Positions 27,839 to 37,350 are shown, numbered from the stretch's first letter. The stretch: DNA of 64,000 bases from Pseudomonadales bacterium (GCA_023254735.1 JALRKV010000013.1:1-64000), one strand, 5' to 3'. Notes: a model not told the origin generated them from the letters alone. Translations and numbers: made by a program.

Positions 27839-27854
27839 ACACTATATATAGTGG
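27839..27854. promoter_or_regulatory. NrdR box 3, perfect palindrome
   Basis: ACACTATATATAGTGG contains the perfect palindrome CACTATATATAGTG, the best NrdR-box match in the region. It lies about 109 bp beyond box 2, centre to centre, nearer to nrdA. Confidence 0.65.
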
Positions 27855-28013
27855 GTAAGGAAGGTTTTCCTACACTAACCATCGTTTAACTCACAGAGTT
27901 AAGCGCGCATTAAGCGAGCAGCAATAATTCACGGCATAGAACAACGCAAAAAATACAAAAGAACAGTAGGCCGCGCAAAGCAGCCAAAAGCATAGAAAAT
28001 ACCGGAGCGTATA

Positions 28014-30866
28014 ATGCAGATAGATGCACAGACCACCGCCAGCACCAAGCCAGCGATTTCCCCCTCAACAGACGCACCTACCCCCGCATCGACCGCACCT
28101 GGTCAGCTGCGAGTCATTAAACGCAATGGTGCAGTGGTAGGTTATGACGCCTCTAAAATCAGTGTGGCGATTACCAAGGCCTATTTGGAGGTCGAAGGTG
28201 GAAATGCTGCCGATTCGACCCGCATCCACGAATCCGTTGCCCAGCTCGCTCAACAAATTACAGAAATCTTCGGTCGACGCATGCCCTCTGGTGGAACCAT
28301 CCACATAGAGGACATTCAGGATCAAGTAGAGCTCGCATTGATGCGCAGCGGCGAGCATAAGGTGGCTCGAAGCTACGTGATTTATCGCGCGGAGCATGAA
28401 AGACTTCGGCAGCAGAAGCGCGAAATCCCGGTCGACAAAGAAGCCCAGATTAGCATTACCCTCGACAACGGCGAGCAAGGGCCTCTGGACGCACAGCGCC
28501 TGCGCGTAGTTATCGATGAAGCCTGCGAAGGACTTGAGGGTGTCTCGGCCGACGCCATCTACAAAGAGACGCTCAAAAACCTCTATCCGGGAGTAAAGAT
28601 GAGCGACGTGCGCACCTCGCTTGTGATGTGCGCGAGAACAATGGTTGAGAAAGACCCAAATTATTCTTACGTGACGGCCCGACTTTTGATGGATACCGTT
28701 CGCGCTGAGGCGCTCGGGTTTCTCGGCATAGCCGACGCAGCTACCCAATCCGAAATGCACTATCGGTATGCGGCGACGCTCAAACCCTACATAGAAAAAG
28801 GCGTAGAACTCGAACTTCTTTCGCCGCACTTACTCGACTATGACCTGGGCAAGCTAGGCGCTGCATTGCAGGCAGACAGAGATCAGCAGTTCACCTATCT
28901 CGGTCTGCAGACACTCTATGATCGCTACTTCATTCATAGCAACGGTACGCGTTTCGAATTACCGCAGGTATTCTTCATGCGCGTCGCAATGGGTCTGGCA
29001 AGCAATGAAGAGAATCGCGAAGATCGTGCGATTGAGTTCTATAATTTGCTGTCGAGCTTCGATTATATGGTTTCGACGCCACAGCTTTTCAACTCGGGCA
29101 CCCTGCGTCCTCAGCTCTCGTCGTGCTTCTTGACGACCGTGCCCGATGATCTCTTTGGGATCTACTCCGCGATTCGCGACAACGCCATGTTATCCAAGTG
29201 GGCAGGCGGTCTCGGTAACGATTGGACCCCCGTGCGCGCGCTCGGTGCACACATCAAGGGCACGAACGGCAAATCCCAAGGCATTGTCCCTTTCCTGAAA
29301 GTCGTCAATGACACCGCAGTAGCCGTGAATCAAGGCGGTAAGCGCAAGGGCGCTGTGTGCTCCTACCTCGAGACATGGCACCTCGACATAGAGGAGTTCT
29401 TAGAACTTCGTAAAAACACCGGAGACGAGCGGCGCCGTGCGCACGATATGAACACAGCGAACTGGATTCCTGACCTCTTCATGAAGCGCGTGTTCAATGA
29501 CCAAGAATGGACGTTATTCTCACCGAACAATGTCCCCGAGCTGCATGATTTACACGGTCTCGCGTTCGAAGAAAAATACGCCGAATATGAGCGCATGGCG
29601 GCAGCAGGCCAGATCGACGTCTATAAAACTGTGAAGGCGAGCGACCTCTGGCGCAAGATGATCTCAATGCTTTTCGAAACAGGTCATCCTTGGATTACCT
29701 TCAAAGACGCCTGTAACGTCCGCTCGCCCCAGCAACACATTGGTGCAATTCATTCGTCTAACCTGTGCACAGAGATCACGCTCAACACTAACAAAGACGA
29801 GATTGCTGTATGTAACCTAGGCTCCATCAACCTTGTTAACCATGTTGATGAAAACGGACTCAACCGTGAAAAGTTGAAGAAGTCGATCACGACGGCTGTC
29901 CGCATGCTCGATAACGTAATCGACATCAACTACTACTCAGTGCCACAGGCCGAAAACTCAAATCTAAAGCATAGGCCTATCGGCATGGGAATCATGGGTT
30001 TCCAAGATGCGCTTTATGCTCAGCGAATTCCTTATGCGTCAGAGCAAGCGGTTGAGTTCGCGGATGTTTCGATGGAGGTAATCAGTTATTACGCCCTGAG
30101 CGCCTCAAGTGATCTTGCTGCCGAACGAGGTAGCTACCAGTCTTATAAAGGCTCTCTCTGGGATCAAGGCATACTGCCTATCGACTCGCTCAAGCTTCTC
30201 TATGAAGCACGTGGTGTCGACTTCCTCGACGTCAACATGGACCAACGCCTTGACTGGGACAGTCTGCGCAACAAGATACAAAAGGACGGCATGCGCAACT
30301 CTAACGTTCTCGCGATTGCACCGACCGCAACTATCGCAAATATCAGCGGCGTTTCGCAGTCAATAGAGCCGACCTACCAAAATTTGTATGTGAAATCGAA
30401 CCTTTCGGGAGAGTTCACAGTTGTTAATCCATTCTTGGTTAGAGACCTAAAGAATTTGGGGCTTTGGGACAGCGTCATGGTTAACGACCTCAAATACTAC
30501 GAGGGCAGCGTTCAGAAAATTGACCGAATCCCAGAGTCGATCAAACGTATCTATGCTACCGCCTTCGAAATTGAGCCACGCTGGTTAGTCGATGCTGCCA
30601 GTCGACGCCAAAAGTGGATCGACCAAGCGCAGTCGCTCAATCTGTATGTTGCGGGCGCAAGCGGCAAGAAGCTAGACATCACTTACAAAATGGCATGGCT
30701 GCGCGGATTGAAAACGACATACTACCTGCGAGCGCTCGCTGCGACTACGACAGAGAAATCCACCGTGTCGGACATGAGTCTTAATAAGGTCTCTGCGCAA
30801 CCAGCGCCGGCAGCAGTGCCGCAGGCCTGCTCCTTGGACGACCCGGATTGCGAAGCGTGCCAATAA
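28014..30866 (+). CDS. nrdA: class Ia ribonucleotide reductase alpha subunit
   Basis: NrdA reduces ribonucleoside diphosphates to deoxy forms. The 950-aa protein is longer than E. coli NrdA (761) and similar in size to Pseudomonas NrdA. An N-terminal ATP-cone is visible (LRVIKRNGAVVGYDASKISV, about residues 32-130), followed by a second cone-like segment (about 150-230) before the catalytic barrel. Conserved parts include PQLSSCFLTTVPDD, NLCTEITLNT (with the catalytic Cys) and ATIANISGVSQSIEP, and the mobile redox tail CSLDDPDCEACQ at the end. ATG at 28014. The first cone should be the dATP-sensing activity site. Confidence 0.97.
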   Translation: MQIDAQTTASTKPAISPSTDAPTPASTAPGQLRVIKRNGAVVGYDASKISVAITKAYLEVEGGNAADSTRIHESVAQLAQQITEIFGRRMPSGGTIHIEDIQDQVELALMRSGEHKVARSYVIYRAEHERLRQQKREIPVDKEAQISITLDNGEQGPLDAQRLRVVIDEACEGLEGVSADAIYKETLKNLYPGVKMSDVRTSLVMCARTMVEKDPNYSYVTARLLMDTVRAEALGFLGIADAATQSEMHYRYAATLKPYIEKGVELELLSPHLLDYDLGKLGAALQADRDQQFTYLGLQTLYDRYFIHSNGTRFELPQVFFMRVAMGLASNEENREDRAIEFYNLLSSFDYMVSTPQLFNSGTLRPQLSSCFLTTVPDDLFGIYSAIRDNAMLSKWAGGLGNDWTPVRALGAHIKGTNGKSQGIVPFLKVVNDTAVAVNQGGKRKGAVCSYLETWHLDIEEFLELRKNTGDERRRAHDMNTANWIPDLFMKRVFNDQEWTLFSPNNVPELHDLHGLAFEEKYAEYERMAAAGQIDVYKTVKASDLWRKMISMLFETGHPWITFKDACNVRSPQQHIGAIHSSNLCTEITLNTNKDEIAVCNLGSINLVNHVDENGLNREKLKKSITTAVRMLDNVIDINYYSVPQAENSNLKHRPIGMGIMGFQDALYAQRIPYASEQAVEFADVSMEVISYYALSASSDLAAERGSYQSYKGSLWDQGILPIDSLKLLYEARGVDFLDVNMDQRLDWDSLRNKIQKDGMRNSNVLAIAPTATIANISGVSQSIEPTYQNLYVKSNLSGEFTVVNPFLVRDLKNLGLWDSVMVNDLKYYEGSVQKIDRIPESIKRIYATAFEIEPRWLVDAASRRQKWIDQAQSLNLYVAGASGKKLDITYKMAWLRGLKTTYYLRALAATTTEKSTVSDMSLNKVSAQPAPAAVPQACSLDDPDCEACQ

Positions 30867-31080
30867 TTCTATTCCCTAATGGTCTGACAGGATTTGATAA
30901 AAACCATATTAGTAAAAATGAGAGATTTAACCGACTGGTATAAAACCAAATAACACAAAGAAGCGTTTATTTTAATGGCAAAGTTATAATCAGTCATAAG
31001 CAGCAAGCCAACAAATACGCGATACTAAATTTAGCTAAACAAGGCCTGCAGCCACGCTGCAGTTGATAGAGGAAATTATT

Positions 31081-32331
31081 ATGTTGTCATGGGACGAATT
31101 CGAAACAGAAGCGAAGCCAGAAGTCGCAGCGCCAATTGTAGAAGCTGAACTTAAGGCGGCGAACGAGCAGCCCGAAGCGACGACTGCTGCTTCTGACGAA
31201 ATCGAGTCTACTTCTGAAACGTTTCTCGCCGATGAAGATGCGCTGCTCCGAGCACAAAAAGCGCTTGAGGCATTAAATATTTCAGAAGGCTTAGAAGAAC
31301 TCGAAGGGACCGCGACGCGGGTAACTGTTGACGATAAAGCGATGATCAACTGTCGAGCAGACTTGAATCAGCTCGTACCGTTTAAATACGATTGGGCATG
31401 GCAAAAATACTTAGATGGTTGCGCTAACCACTGGATGCCACAAGAAGTGAATATGAACGCTGATATCGCTCTGTGGAAAAACCCTAACGGTCTAACTCCA
31501 GACGAGCGTCTCATCGTAAAACGCAACCTAGGATTCTTCTCAACAGCCGATTCGCTTGTCGCGAACAACCTAGTGTTGGCCGTGTATCGCTTGGTAACCA
31601 ATCCTGAGTGCCGCCAGTATATTCTGCGCCAGGCATTCGAAGAGGCTATCCACACCCACGCCTATCAATACTGCATTGAATCGCTTTCGATGGATGAGGG
31701 CGAGATCTTTAACATGTATCACGAAGTCCCGTCTGTCGCGAAAAAAGCGTCATGGGGTTTGAAGTATACGCGCGAGCTGAGCGACCCTAGCTTCACAACG
31801 GGCACGAAGGAAAAAGACCAAGCGCTGCTCAAGAACCTCATCGCGTTCTACTGCTGCCTCGAGGGCATCTTCTTCTACTGCGGTTTCACACAGATTCTGT
31901 CGATGGGTCGCCGCAATAAAATGACCGGCACATCGGAGCAATTTCAATACATCCTGCGTGACGAATCGATGCACCTCAATTTCGGCATCGATATGATTAA
32001 CCAGATCAAGTTTGAAAACCCCGGCTTGTGGACGGACGAGCTCAAACAGGCGGCGACGCAGATGATTTTGGAGGCTACTCAGCTCGAAATCGAGTATGCG
32101 CGCGACACTATGCCTCGCGGTGTGCTGGGTATGAACGCCTCAATGATGGAAGAGTATTTGCAATTTATTGCCAACCGCCGACTTGTGCAAATAGGCCTAC
32201 CGGAGCAGTTTGTCGGCGCAGAAAATCCGTTTCCTTGGATGTCCGAGATTATGGATCTGCGTAAAGAAAAGAACTTTTTCGAGACTCGCGTTATTGAATA
32301 TCAAACCGGTGGTGCACTGACGTGGGATTAG
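31081..32331 (+). CDS. nrdB: class Ia ribonucleotide reductase beta subunit
   Basis: NrdB carries the diiron-tyrosyl radical cofactor used by NrdA. ATG at 31081 with GAGGAAATT upstream gives 416 aa. The N-terminal 55 residues are acidic and Ala/Glu-rich and precede the conserved body ([20 protein letters not shown]). Iron ligands are in [17 protein letters not shown] and [12 protein letters not shown]. The C-terminal peptide that docks on NrdA is TGGALTWD. About 210 bp separate it from nrdA; that gap is AT-rich and may carry its own promoter, though I see no clear NrdR box in it. Confidence 0.97.
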   Translation: MLSWDEFETEAKPEVAAPIVEAELKAANEQPEATTAASDEIESTSETFLADEDALLRAQKALEALNISEGLEELEGTATRVTVDDKAMINCRADLNQLVPFKYDWAWQKYLDGCANHWMPQEVNMNADIALWKNPNGLTPDERLIVKRNLGFFSTADSLVANNLVLAVYRLVTNPECRQYILRQAFEEAIHTHAYQYCIESLSMDEGEIFNMYHEVPSVAKKASWGLKYTRELSDPSFTTGTKEKDQALLKNLIAFYCCLEGIFFYCGFTQILSMGRRNKMTGTSEQFQYILRDESMHLNFGIDMINQIKFENPGLWTDELKQAATQMILEATQLEIEYARDTMPRGVLGMNASMMEEYLQFIANRRLVQIGLPEQFVGAENPFPWMSEIMDLRKEKNFFETRVIEYQTGGALTWD

Positions 32332-32397
32332 TCTAGCAGTCGCGAGTCGGTTCGCGGATCTACAAACTCGGCGAATAATTCGCAGCACCTCAGTAAC

Positions 32398-32436
32398 AAC
32401 CGCAGCCTAGCCATTCCCGTTGGCTAAGGCGCGGTT
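32398..32436. terminator. strong hairpin after nrdB
   Basis: AACCGC (32398-32403) pairs with GCGGTT (32431-32436), continued inward by GCCTAGCC with GGCTAAGGC apart from bulges. No T-run follows at once; AAATTTT comes about 12 bases later. It may be an attenuated terminator or an mRNA 3'-end stabiliser for nrdAB. Confidence 0.45.
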
Positions 32437-32468
32437 GCAGACAATAAATTTTCGATAGAGGTTATCGC

Positions 32469-32882
32469 GTGAGCGACAAAAAAAAGCAAGAGGGGGATAC
32501 GCTGGCAGAGAACTCGCAGCGAACCCTGGTAACCTTAGATCAACTCAGTCAAACAATCGAAGTTATGTCGAGTGTTGTCAACCGCCTGCGAGCGCACCTA
32601 AGCGAGCAGGTGGCCGCGGCGATTAAACCCTCTGCATCCCAGTCGCAGCCTCTTTGCACCAGTGCCACAGGTGGCGCCAGTAGCACGAGTGACGATCATA
32701 CTGCTACCGGGTCTAGCAGCAGCGCGCAAAACCCCTTACAGCGATACAGTAGCCGGTCGACAACACTAACAAATCCCAGCGAGTATGATGGCGCTGAAAA
32801 GCCGGGATATCAGAAGAGCCTGGTTGTCGAGCTCAGCTCTGACGCTGAGGTAACGCGAGATCCACGAGCAACCTTGCACTGA
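32469..32882 (+). CDS. hypothetical protein, 137 aa, low-complexity C-terminal half
   Basis: I do not recognise this protein. It starts with GTG, with GAGGTT a few bases upstream. Residues 1-50 could form an amphipathic or coiled-coil helix (LDQLSQTIEVMSSVVNRLRA), while residues 52-90 are rich in Ser, Thr and Ala and likely disordered. There is no signal peptide or membrane segment. It stands between nrdB and the nucleotidyltransferase gene on the same strand. Codon use and the ribosome binding site suggest it is real. Function unknown. Confidence 0.6.
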   Translation: MSDKKKQEGDTLAENSQRTLVTLDQLSQTIEVMSSVVNRLRAHLSEQVAAAIKPSASQSQPLCTSATGGASSTSDDHTATGSSSSAQNPLQRYSSRSTTLTNPSEYDGAEKPGYQKSLVVELSSDAEVTRDPRATLH

Positions 32883-32953
32883 GACAAGCCAGCTACTCTC
32901 GAGTGCGCGAGGGATTCGCTCATCGTGTTTAGACACCCGAAAGGCTTACTTTT

Positions 32954-33685
32954 GTGAACACCCCCCATCATGCAGAACGCAAGTCAGTCGAGTCGGCTCT
33001 TTCCTCTTCCGACCCCTCTTTCGACCCCTCTTTCGACCCCTCTTCCGACCCCTCTTCAGCCCCCTCTTTAGGCACGTCTTCGGGCAAAAAAGTCGGCGCT
33101 TTAGTCCTCGCTGCGGGCTTCAGTCGCCGCTTCGGCGCGAGCAAGTTGCTCGCCAAGCTCCCCGACAAGCCGCAGGTCAGTCTGCTGGAACAAACCCTGA
33201 CAAGTCTGAGTGCGGCGTTGCCGTCGATTGTCGTCGTTTACCGCCCAGAGCTCCGCGATCAGTTTCTCGCTATTGGCGAACGCGTACAGACAAAGAGCCC
33301 AGACACGGCACTTTCCTTCAGCGAATTCGACGACGCCGCGGCAGGCATGGGCGCGAGCCTTGCTCACTGCGCCAACTCGATGACTGACTGGGCCGCCGCA
33401 CTTGTTTGTTTAGCAGATATGCCCTACATCAAGCCGTCGACGTATTCACTCCTTGCCAAAACGGTGACAAGCGACACGATCGTCGCACCCTACTTTAATA
33501 AGGCACGGGGGCACCCCATTGCATTCGGGTCCACTTATTTCGATGAGTTGCGCGCGCTGAGCGGCGACGAGGGGGCGCGCAGCCTTCTTAACAAACACCG
33601 CGTAAAAACCCTTTCTCTGGCGGTCGATGATAACGGTATACTCCTCGACATAGACACCAAAGAAGACCTAAACCGACGACTATGA
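32954..33685 (+). CDS. MobA/MocA-like nucleotidyltransferase
   Basis: The core fits the MobA-like NTP transferases that attach CMP or GMP to molybdopterin: VLAAGFSRRFGASKLLA for nucleotide binding, CLADMPYI and the GHPIAF loop. The family also includes proteins not tied to molybdenum. The 243-aa protein starts at GTG 32954 and has an unusual N-terminal stretch (about residues 16-40) of repeated Asp-Pro-Ser-Phe/Ser encoded by a 12-bp tandem repeat at 33010-33057. The stop overlaps the next start (ATGA). With moaA, moaB and xdhC also in the window, a role in molybdenum hydroxylase cofactor maturation is plausible. Confidence 0.75.
   Translation: MNTPHHAERKSVESALSSSDPSFDPSFDPSSDPSSAPSLGTSSGKKVGALVLAAGFSRRFGASKLLAKLPDKPQVSLLEQTLTSLSAALPSIVVVYRPELRDQFLAIGERVQTKSPDTALSFSEFDDAAAGMGASLAHCANSMTDWAAALVCLADMPYIKPSTYSLLAKTVTSDTIVAPYFNKARGHPIAFGSTYFDELRALSGDEGARSLLNKHRVKTLSLAVDDNGILLDIDTKEDLNRRL
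33010..33057 (+). repeat. four tandem copies of a 12-bp unit inside the nucleotidyltransferase gene
   Basis: Unit CGACCCCTCTTT (with a final T or C) is repeated four times, with decayed copies on each side. Each unit encodes Asp-Pro-Ser-Phe or Asp-Pro-Ser-Ser, and unit gain or loss keeps the frame. Confidence 0.9.
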
Positions 33686-34596
33686 CTGCTCACCCGCAAT
33701 CGCTCCATCAGAAGCGCGGATTTGACGCAAAGAGGATGAGCAGCGTTCGACTGCTCGTTATGCGGCTGCTAAAAATCTTCTGCCTGCTCCCATTGCTCTT
33801 TTACTTTAATACCGCGCTTTTTGCCGATGAGGCTCAGGCCCGCGCAGCGATGTCGAATCCCCAGAATCACTTAGTGGCCGTATTCACGTCCAAGGGCGCG
33901 TTCTACATCGAACTCTTTAACGACCGAGCTCCGCGCACTGTCAGGCAGTTTGTTGCGCTCGTGACCGGCACCATGGACTTCCCCTCGAGTGATCTTAAAA
34001 TCCGCTACTACGATCAGTCGAGTTTTCACACCGTCATCCCCGGCAGGGCACTCTATGCTGGCAGCCCCTCGGCGAGTCGCTTCGGCCTGCAACCGTCGCC
34101 GATTCGCGCAGAGATCGACGGCATCTCACTCGGTCTCGACACGCGACCGCTACTCGATAGCACGGGCGAGGTGGATCGAAGCTTTGCACTCTCAACGAGG
34201 CAAGAGTTTGAGGAGCAAATTCTCGCCCCACTCTACGCTGCCGCCGGTATCGAGTCGGCACAAGCGCTCAAAAACAACGCTGAGCGAATGATGCAACGCC
34301 TCCAACAGCTAAGCGTCCTCGAAGCGCTTGAGAACCTCGGGTATCGCTTTTCTTCGACATTGAACACGCAGCCCATCAGTCAAGGAACCGTCGCCCTGTT
34401 GCCCACCAAGCCGGGCGAGGTTGGCGCCGAATTTGTTATCAGCTTGGTACCTAGCCCCTGGCTCGACGGACGAGCAACACCCATCGGCAGCGTGGTCGAC
34501 GGTCTCTCGGTGGTCAAAGAGATAGGCAACAGAGGGGTAAGTCCTGATGACGAACCAAGTCTCGCCACGGCGATTTATTCAATGCGCATTCTTTAG
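33682..34596 (+). CDS. periplasmic cyclophilin-type peptidyl-prolyl isomerase, probably degenerate
   Basis: The protein (304 aa from ATG 33682; a second ATG at 33736 is equally possible) has a signal peptide ending about FNTALFADEA. The cyclophilin fold is recognisable in VAVFTSKGAFYIELFNDRAPRTVRQFVAL, read in part, and in the C-terminal PIGSVVDGLSVVKEI. The active-site segment, normally FHRVIPGFMIQGGD, reads FHTVIPGRALYAGS, so the catalytic Arg is Thr and the QGGD is lost; a large insertion (about residues 165-235) interrupts the domain. Isomerase activity is doubtful. It is coupled to the nucleotidyltransferase gene by an ATGA overlap. Confidence 0.8.
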   Translation: MTAHPQSLHQKRGFDAKRMSSVRLLVMRLLKIFCLLPLLFYFNTALFADEAQARAAMSNPQNHLVAVFTSKGAFYIELFNDRAPRTVRQFVALVTGTMDFPSSDLKIRYYDQSSFHTVIPGRALYAGSPSASRFGLQPSPIRAEIDGISLGLDTRPLLDSTGEVDRSFALSTRQEFEEQILAPLYAAAGIESAQALKNNAERMMQRLQQLSVLEALENLGYRFSSTLNTQPISQGTVALLPTKPGEVGAEFVISLVPSPWLDGRATPIGSVVDGLSVVKEIGNRGVSPDDEPSLATAIYSMRIL

Positions 34597-34627
34597 AGAA
34601 GACAATTAACCTCCGCAGGAGATAACT

Positions 34628-34795
34628 ATGAGCCGCAAAAAAAAGGACAACGCAAAACAAGGCACCTATGCGCTATGCATTACGATGGGGACAGTACTCG
34701 GCTTCGGACTAGGAGTGATTTTTGATCAACTCCTCGTCACTACCCTCGTTGGCGCGGCGGCCGGTTTTATCGCCGCAAAAAGACTCGTCGGCTAA
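34628..34795 (+). CDS. small membrane protein, 55 aa
   Basis: ATG at 34628 is preceded by CAGGAGATAACT, a strong ribosome binding site. The peptide has a very basic start (MSRKKKDNAKQG) and two hydrophobic helices, about residues 14-30 and 36-50, with Gly spaced as in glycine-zipper hairpins (GTVLGFGLGVIF; GAAAGFIAA). It probably forms a helical hairpin in the inner membrane. It follows the cyclophilin gene by about 30 bp and ends at a hairpin terminator. No family recognised. Confidence 0.7.
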   Translation: MSRKKKDNAKQGTYALCITMGTVLGFGLGVIFDQLLVTTLVGAAAGFIAAKRLVG

Positions 34796-34796
34796 C

Positions 34797-34834
34797 ACTC
34801 AGCTAAATCAGCATTCTTAGCCCTGAGTTTATTT
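34797..34834 (+). terminator. terminator between the small membrane protein gene and dinG
   Basis: ACTCAGCTAA (34797-34806) pairs with TTAGC and TGAGT (34817-34828, small bulge), followed by TTTATTT. It separates converging genes. Confidence 0.6.
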
Positions 34835-36940
34835 GAGCAACTCGAGGCGATAAGGCGGCAATGATGCGAGGATTGTCCGCCCGTATCGCTGTGTAGAGAG
34901 TCGCTCGTCGAAAAGGGTGATCTTTCCATAGTCTTTTTCATTGCGGAGTAACCGCCCTGTAGCCTGCACAAGTTTGAACGCAGCATCAGGAACAGTAAGC
35001 GTCATAAAGGGATTGAGCCCCTGCTGCTCAATCCATTTAGCCAAGGTCATCTCAATCGGCTCGTTGGGCACAGCGAAAGGAATTTTAGCGATTAGCACGT
35101 GCGTGCAGTATTCCCCGGGCAGATCGACCCCCTCCGCAAAACTCGCTAGTCCAAATATCAGGCTCCCCTCCGACGAGTCGACTCTTTGTTTATGGTATTT
35201 GATCAATTGAGATTTCTGGAAATCGTCCTGGCAGAGCACACGATCAAGCCATTCTCGGGGCAACTGCTCCATTACATCGAGCATCTGCCTGCGACTACTG
35301 AAGAGCATGAGTGAACCCGCTTGTGGATCGACAAGCCTTGGTATCGCTTCAGCGATATACGAGGTGTGTTTATCAACATCGGAAGGCAAACAGCCCATCT
35401 TAGGAACGGTGAGAGTCGCCACCTCACCGAACTTAAAGGGACTTAGAATCCGCAGATACGCGGTGTGTTCGGGTAAACCGGCACGCATTTTCAGCATGGA
35501 GAATTCACCGAGAGCGGACAGCGTTGCCGAGGTTAGTACCGCACCGGCGCAGCGTTCCCAGAGCCGCTCCTGCAAAGCATCTGCCGCTAACACAGGGCTC
35601 GTCGCGAGGGTAATGTCGGGAAATGCGTCGCCCGGATTGTAATTCAACCACCGCGCATTGGGCGCTTTGCCCTGCGCGTCTTCGCTTGCATAGTTTGACC
35701 AGAGTGAAAGACAAGATTCAGCACGCTGCAGCGTGCTTCCCGCAAGGCCATACCACTGCTCTGCGAGCTCACGACGCGCAGGCTCTCCTCCCTCCTCGAG
35801 CGCCTCTTTGAGCTCATCGACGACTGCGCGAACACCTGCGGCATAGCGAGTAAAAAGCGTCGCTAAATTCTGCGCCGCTACCCGAACCGACTCTGGAATA
35901 ACGCCAAGCTCGAACGCATATTGAACGCGCTCTTCGTAGCTCTCACCAGTGTCGGCAGCCTCCGCGATCTGTTCGAGCAATACCCACACCACGTCAAGCT
36001 CGTTACGTAGGCTAACACCTAGGGTAATTAAAGATTGCAGCGCTTTGGCATCTAGAAATTCGTCTTTGTTAAATCCTTTAAACAGCTTCTCTGACTTCTC
36101 GAGCCAACCCGCGGTGGACTTAATTCGAGTGGTCGCTGCGAAATGATTATTGCTTTTTAGAGGCAGGTGATGTGCCTCATCGAAAACGTAAAGGCAGTCC
36201 TCGGGTTCGGGGAGTATTACCCCGCCGCCCAAGGCTAAATCGGCCAAGACCAGATCATGGTTACTCACGATACACTCAGCTTCGTTCATCGAATCGCGCG
36301 CTTGATAAAAACAGCAATTTCTAAAATTACTACATTTCGGCCCCATGCACTGGGAGTTATCCACTGTAAGAGGCTGCCAACTTTCCTCCGCGATCAACTC
36401 TTTCCAAGAATCTCTATCGCCATCCCACTCGCCCTTACTGAGCGCCTCTAAGAGTTTTTCATAGAGCACTCTATCGCCAGTACTCGTAACACTCACGTCA
36501 TCGCCATAGAGGTCCATCATCGCCTGTAGCGAGTCACTCCCGCTCAGGAGCATATCGAGTTTAGAGAGGCATAAATAACGCCCTCGCCCTTTTGCCAGCG
36601 ACACGGTGAATTCGAGGTCAGACGCTTCGAGTATTTCGGGCAAATCTTTCTGCGTAACCTGTTCCTGCAGCGCGACAGTGGCAGTGGCAATGACCACTTT
36701 TAAACCGAGTTCTCGCGCTATGGGTAGAACAGCTAACGTATAGGCCATCGTTTTGCCTGTTCCCGTTCCAGCCTCGACAACAACAATGGGAGGAGGCCCG
36801 GAATTAACCGGCAGACTGCCGAAAGCCTTGGCGATCTCGGCAATCATTAGTCTTTGCCCATAGCGTGGGGTAAGTTTTTTCGCGCTGATCATCTGCCGAT
36901 AGGCGCCCTGGATCGTATCTTTAACCGTTTGCGCTAACAT
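34829..36940 (-). CDS. dinG: ATP-dependent DNA helicase DinG
   Basis: DinG is a 5'-3' superfamily 2 (XPD-like) helicase that resolves R-loops and other structures during replication and repair. The 703-aa protein (E. coli 716) has Walker A in EAGTGTGKTMAYTLA, the iron-sulfur cluster cysteines (CMGPKCSNFRNCCFY and a later Cys), the DEAH box in YVFDEAHHLPL, and helicase motif VI near the end (VQATGRLLRNEKDYG). ATG at 36940. It converges with the small membrane protein gene. Confidence 0.95.
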   Translation of the reverse strand: MLAQTVKDTIQGAYRQMISAKKLTPRYGQRLMIAEIAKAFGSLPVNSGPPPIVVVEAGTGTGKTMAYTLAVLPIARELGLKVVIATATVALQEQVTQKDLPEILEASDLEFTVSLAKGRGRYLCLSKLDMLLSGSDSLQAMMDLYGDDVSVTSTGDRVLYEKLLEALSKGEWDGDRDSWKELIAEESWQPLTVDNSQCMGPKCSNFRNCCFYQARDSMNEAECIVSNHDLVLADLALGGGVILPEPEDCLYVFDEAHHLPLKSNNHFAATTRIKSTAGWLEKSEKLFKGFNKDEFLDAKALQSLITLGVSLRNELDVVWVLLEQIAEAADTGESYEERVQYAFELGVIPESVRVAAQNLATLFTRYAAGVRAVVDELKEALEEGGEPARRELAEQWYGLAGSTLQRAESCLSLWSNYASEDAQGKAPNARWLNYNPGDAFPDITLATSPVLAADALQERLWERCAGAVLTSATLSALGEFSMLKMRAGLPEHTAYLRILSPFKFGEVATLTVPKMGCLPSDVDKHTSYIAEAIPRLVDPQAGSLMLFSSRRQMLDVMEQLPREWLDRVLCQDDFQKSQLIKYHKQRVDSSEGSLIFGLASFAEGVDLPGEYCTHVLIAKIPFAVPNEPIEMTLAKWIEQQGLNPFMTLTVPDAAFKLVQATGRLLRNEKDYGKITLFDERLSTQRYGRTILASLPPYRLELLK

Positions 36941-37350
36941 GCTCTTCCAAGGTCTGTATCACTGGTTGGTTCGATCGCCGTGCAGTTCGGTAGCGAGGGA
37001 TTAAAACTGCCTGAGTTATGAAATAGCTATAAAAAAGCTACGCAACAGTTATGCAACAGCTGCGCAAACGAGACCCAGCTCAAAAGTTCGAGGGCGCTGA
37101 AGAATCGCTTTAATCGCTCAGGATTTAGCTTTCGAGTATAGCAGCAAGGGCCTCATAGACCGAAAAATAGTGAATAACAGGCTGAGAAAAGCTGTTAGAC
37201 ACTCTGTTAGCGCTGAGCAACGCCAGCCACGTCCTTTTGCTTCGCCGAAGAGCATCGAAAGGGATCAAGAATACAGTAATTCTTTATGCCTGCAGGGAAT
37301 CAACATCTGATAAACTCTGTTCGTACTCGAAATCACACACGGTTTACGCT
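36941..37350. other. intergenic region between divergent dinG and the DUF349 gene
   Basis: About 410 bp without a convincing gene; it must hold the promoters of both neighbours. Two copies of GCAACAG lie 11 bp apart at 37042 and 37053, and TAGCT/AGCTA (37024-37028, 37036-37040) flank an A-rich run. No LexA-type box was recognised, although dinG is a LexA target in E. coli. Confidence 0.5.

Larger units (their letters stand above)
27573..28013. promoter_or_regulatory. long control region of nrdA
   Basis: The 440 bp between the argF terminator and nrdA hold no gene. The stretch 27690-27860 is strongly AT-rich and contains a DnaA box and three NrdR-type boxes, listed separately. The nrdA ATG itself has GGAG about eight bases upstream. 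The size of the region and number of boxes suggest tight, cell-cycle or dNTP-linked control of ribonucleotide reductase. Confidence 0.6.

Noticed and set aside
28065-28829. Long open frame of 254 codons on the minus strand inside nrdA
   Set aside because: It lies wholly antisense to a strongly conserved gene, has no family features and is explained by the codon bias of nrdA.
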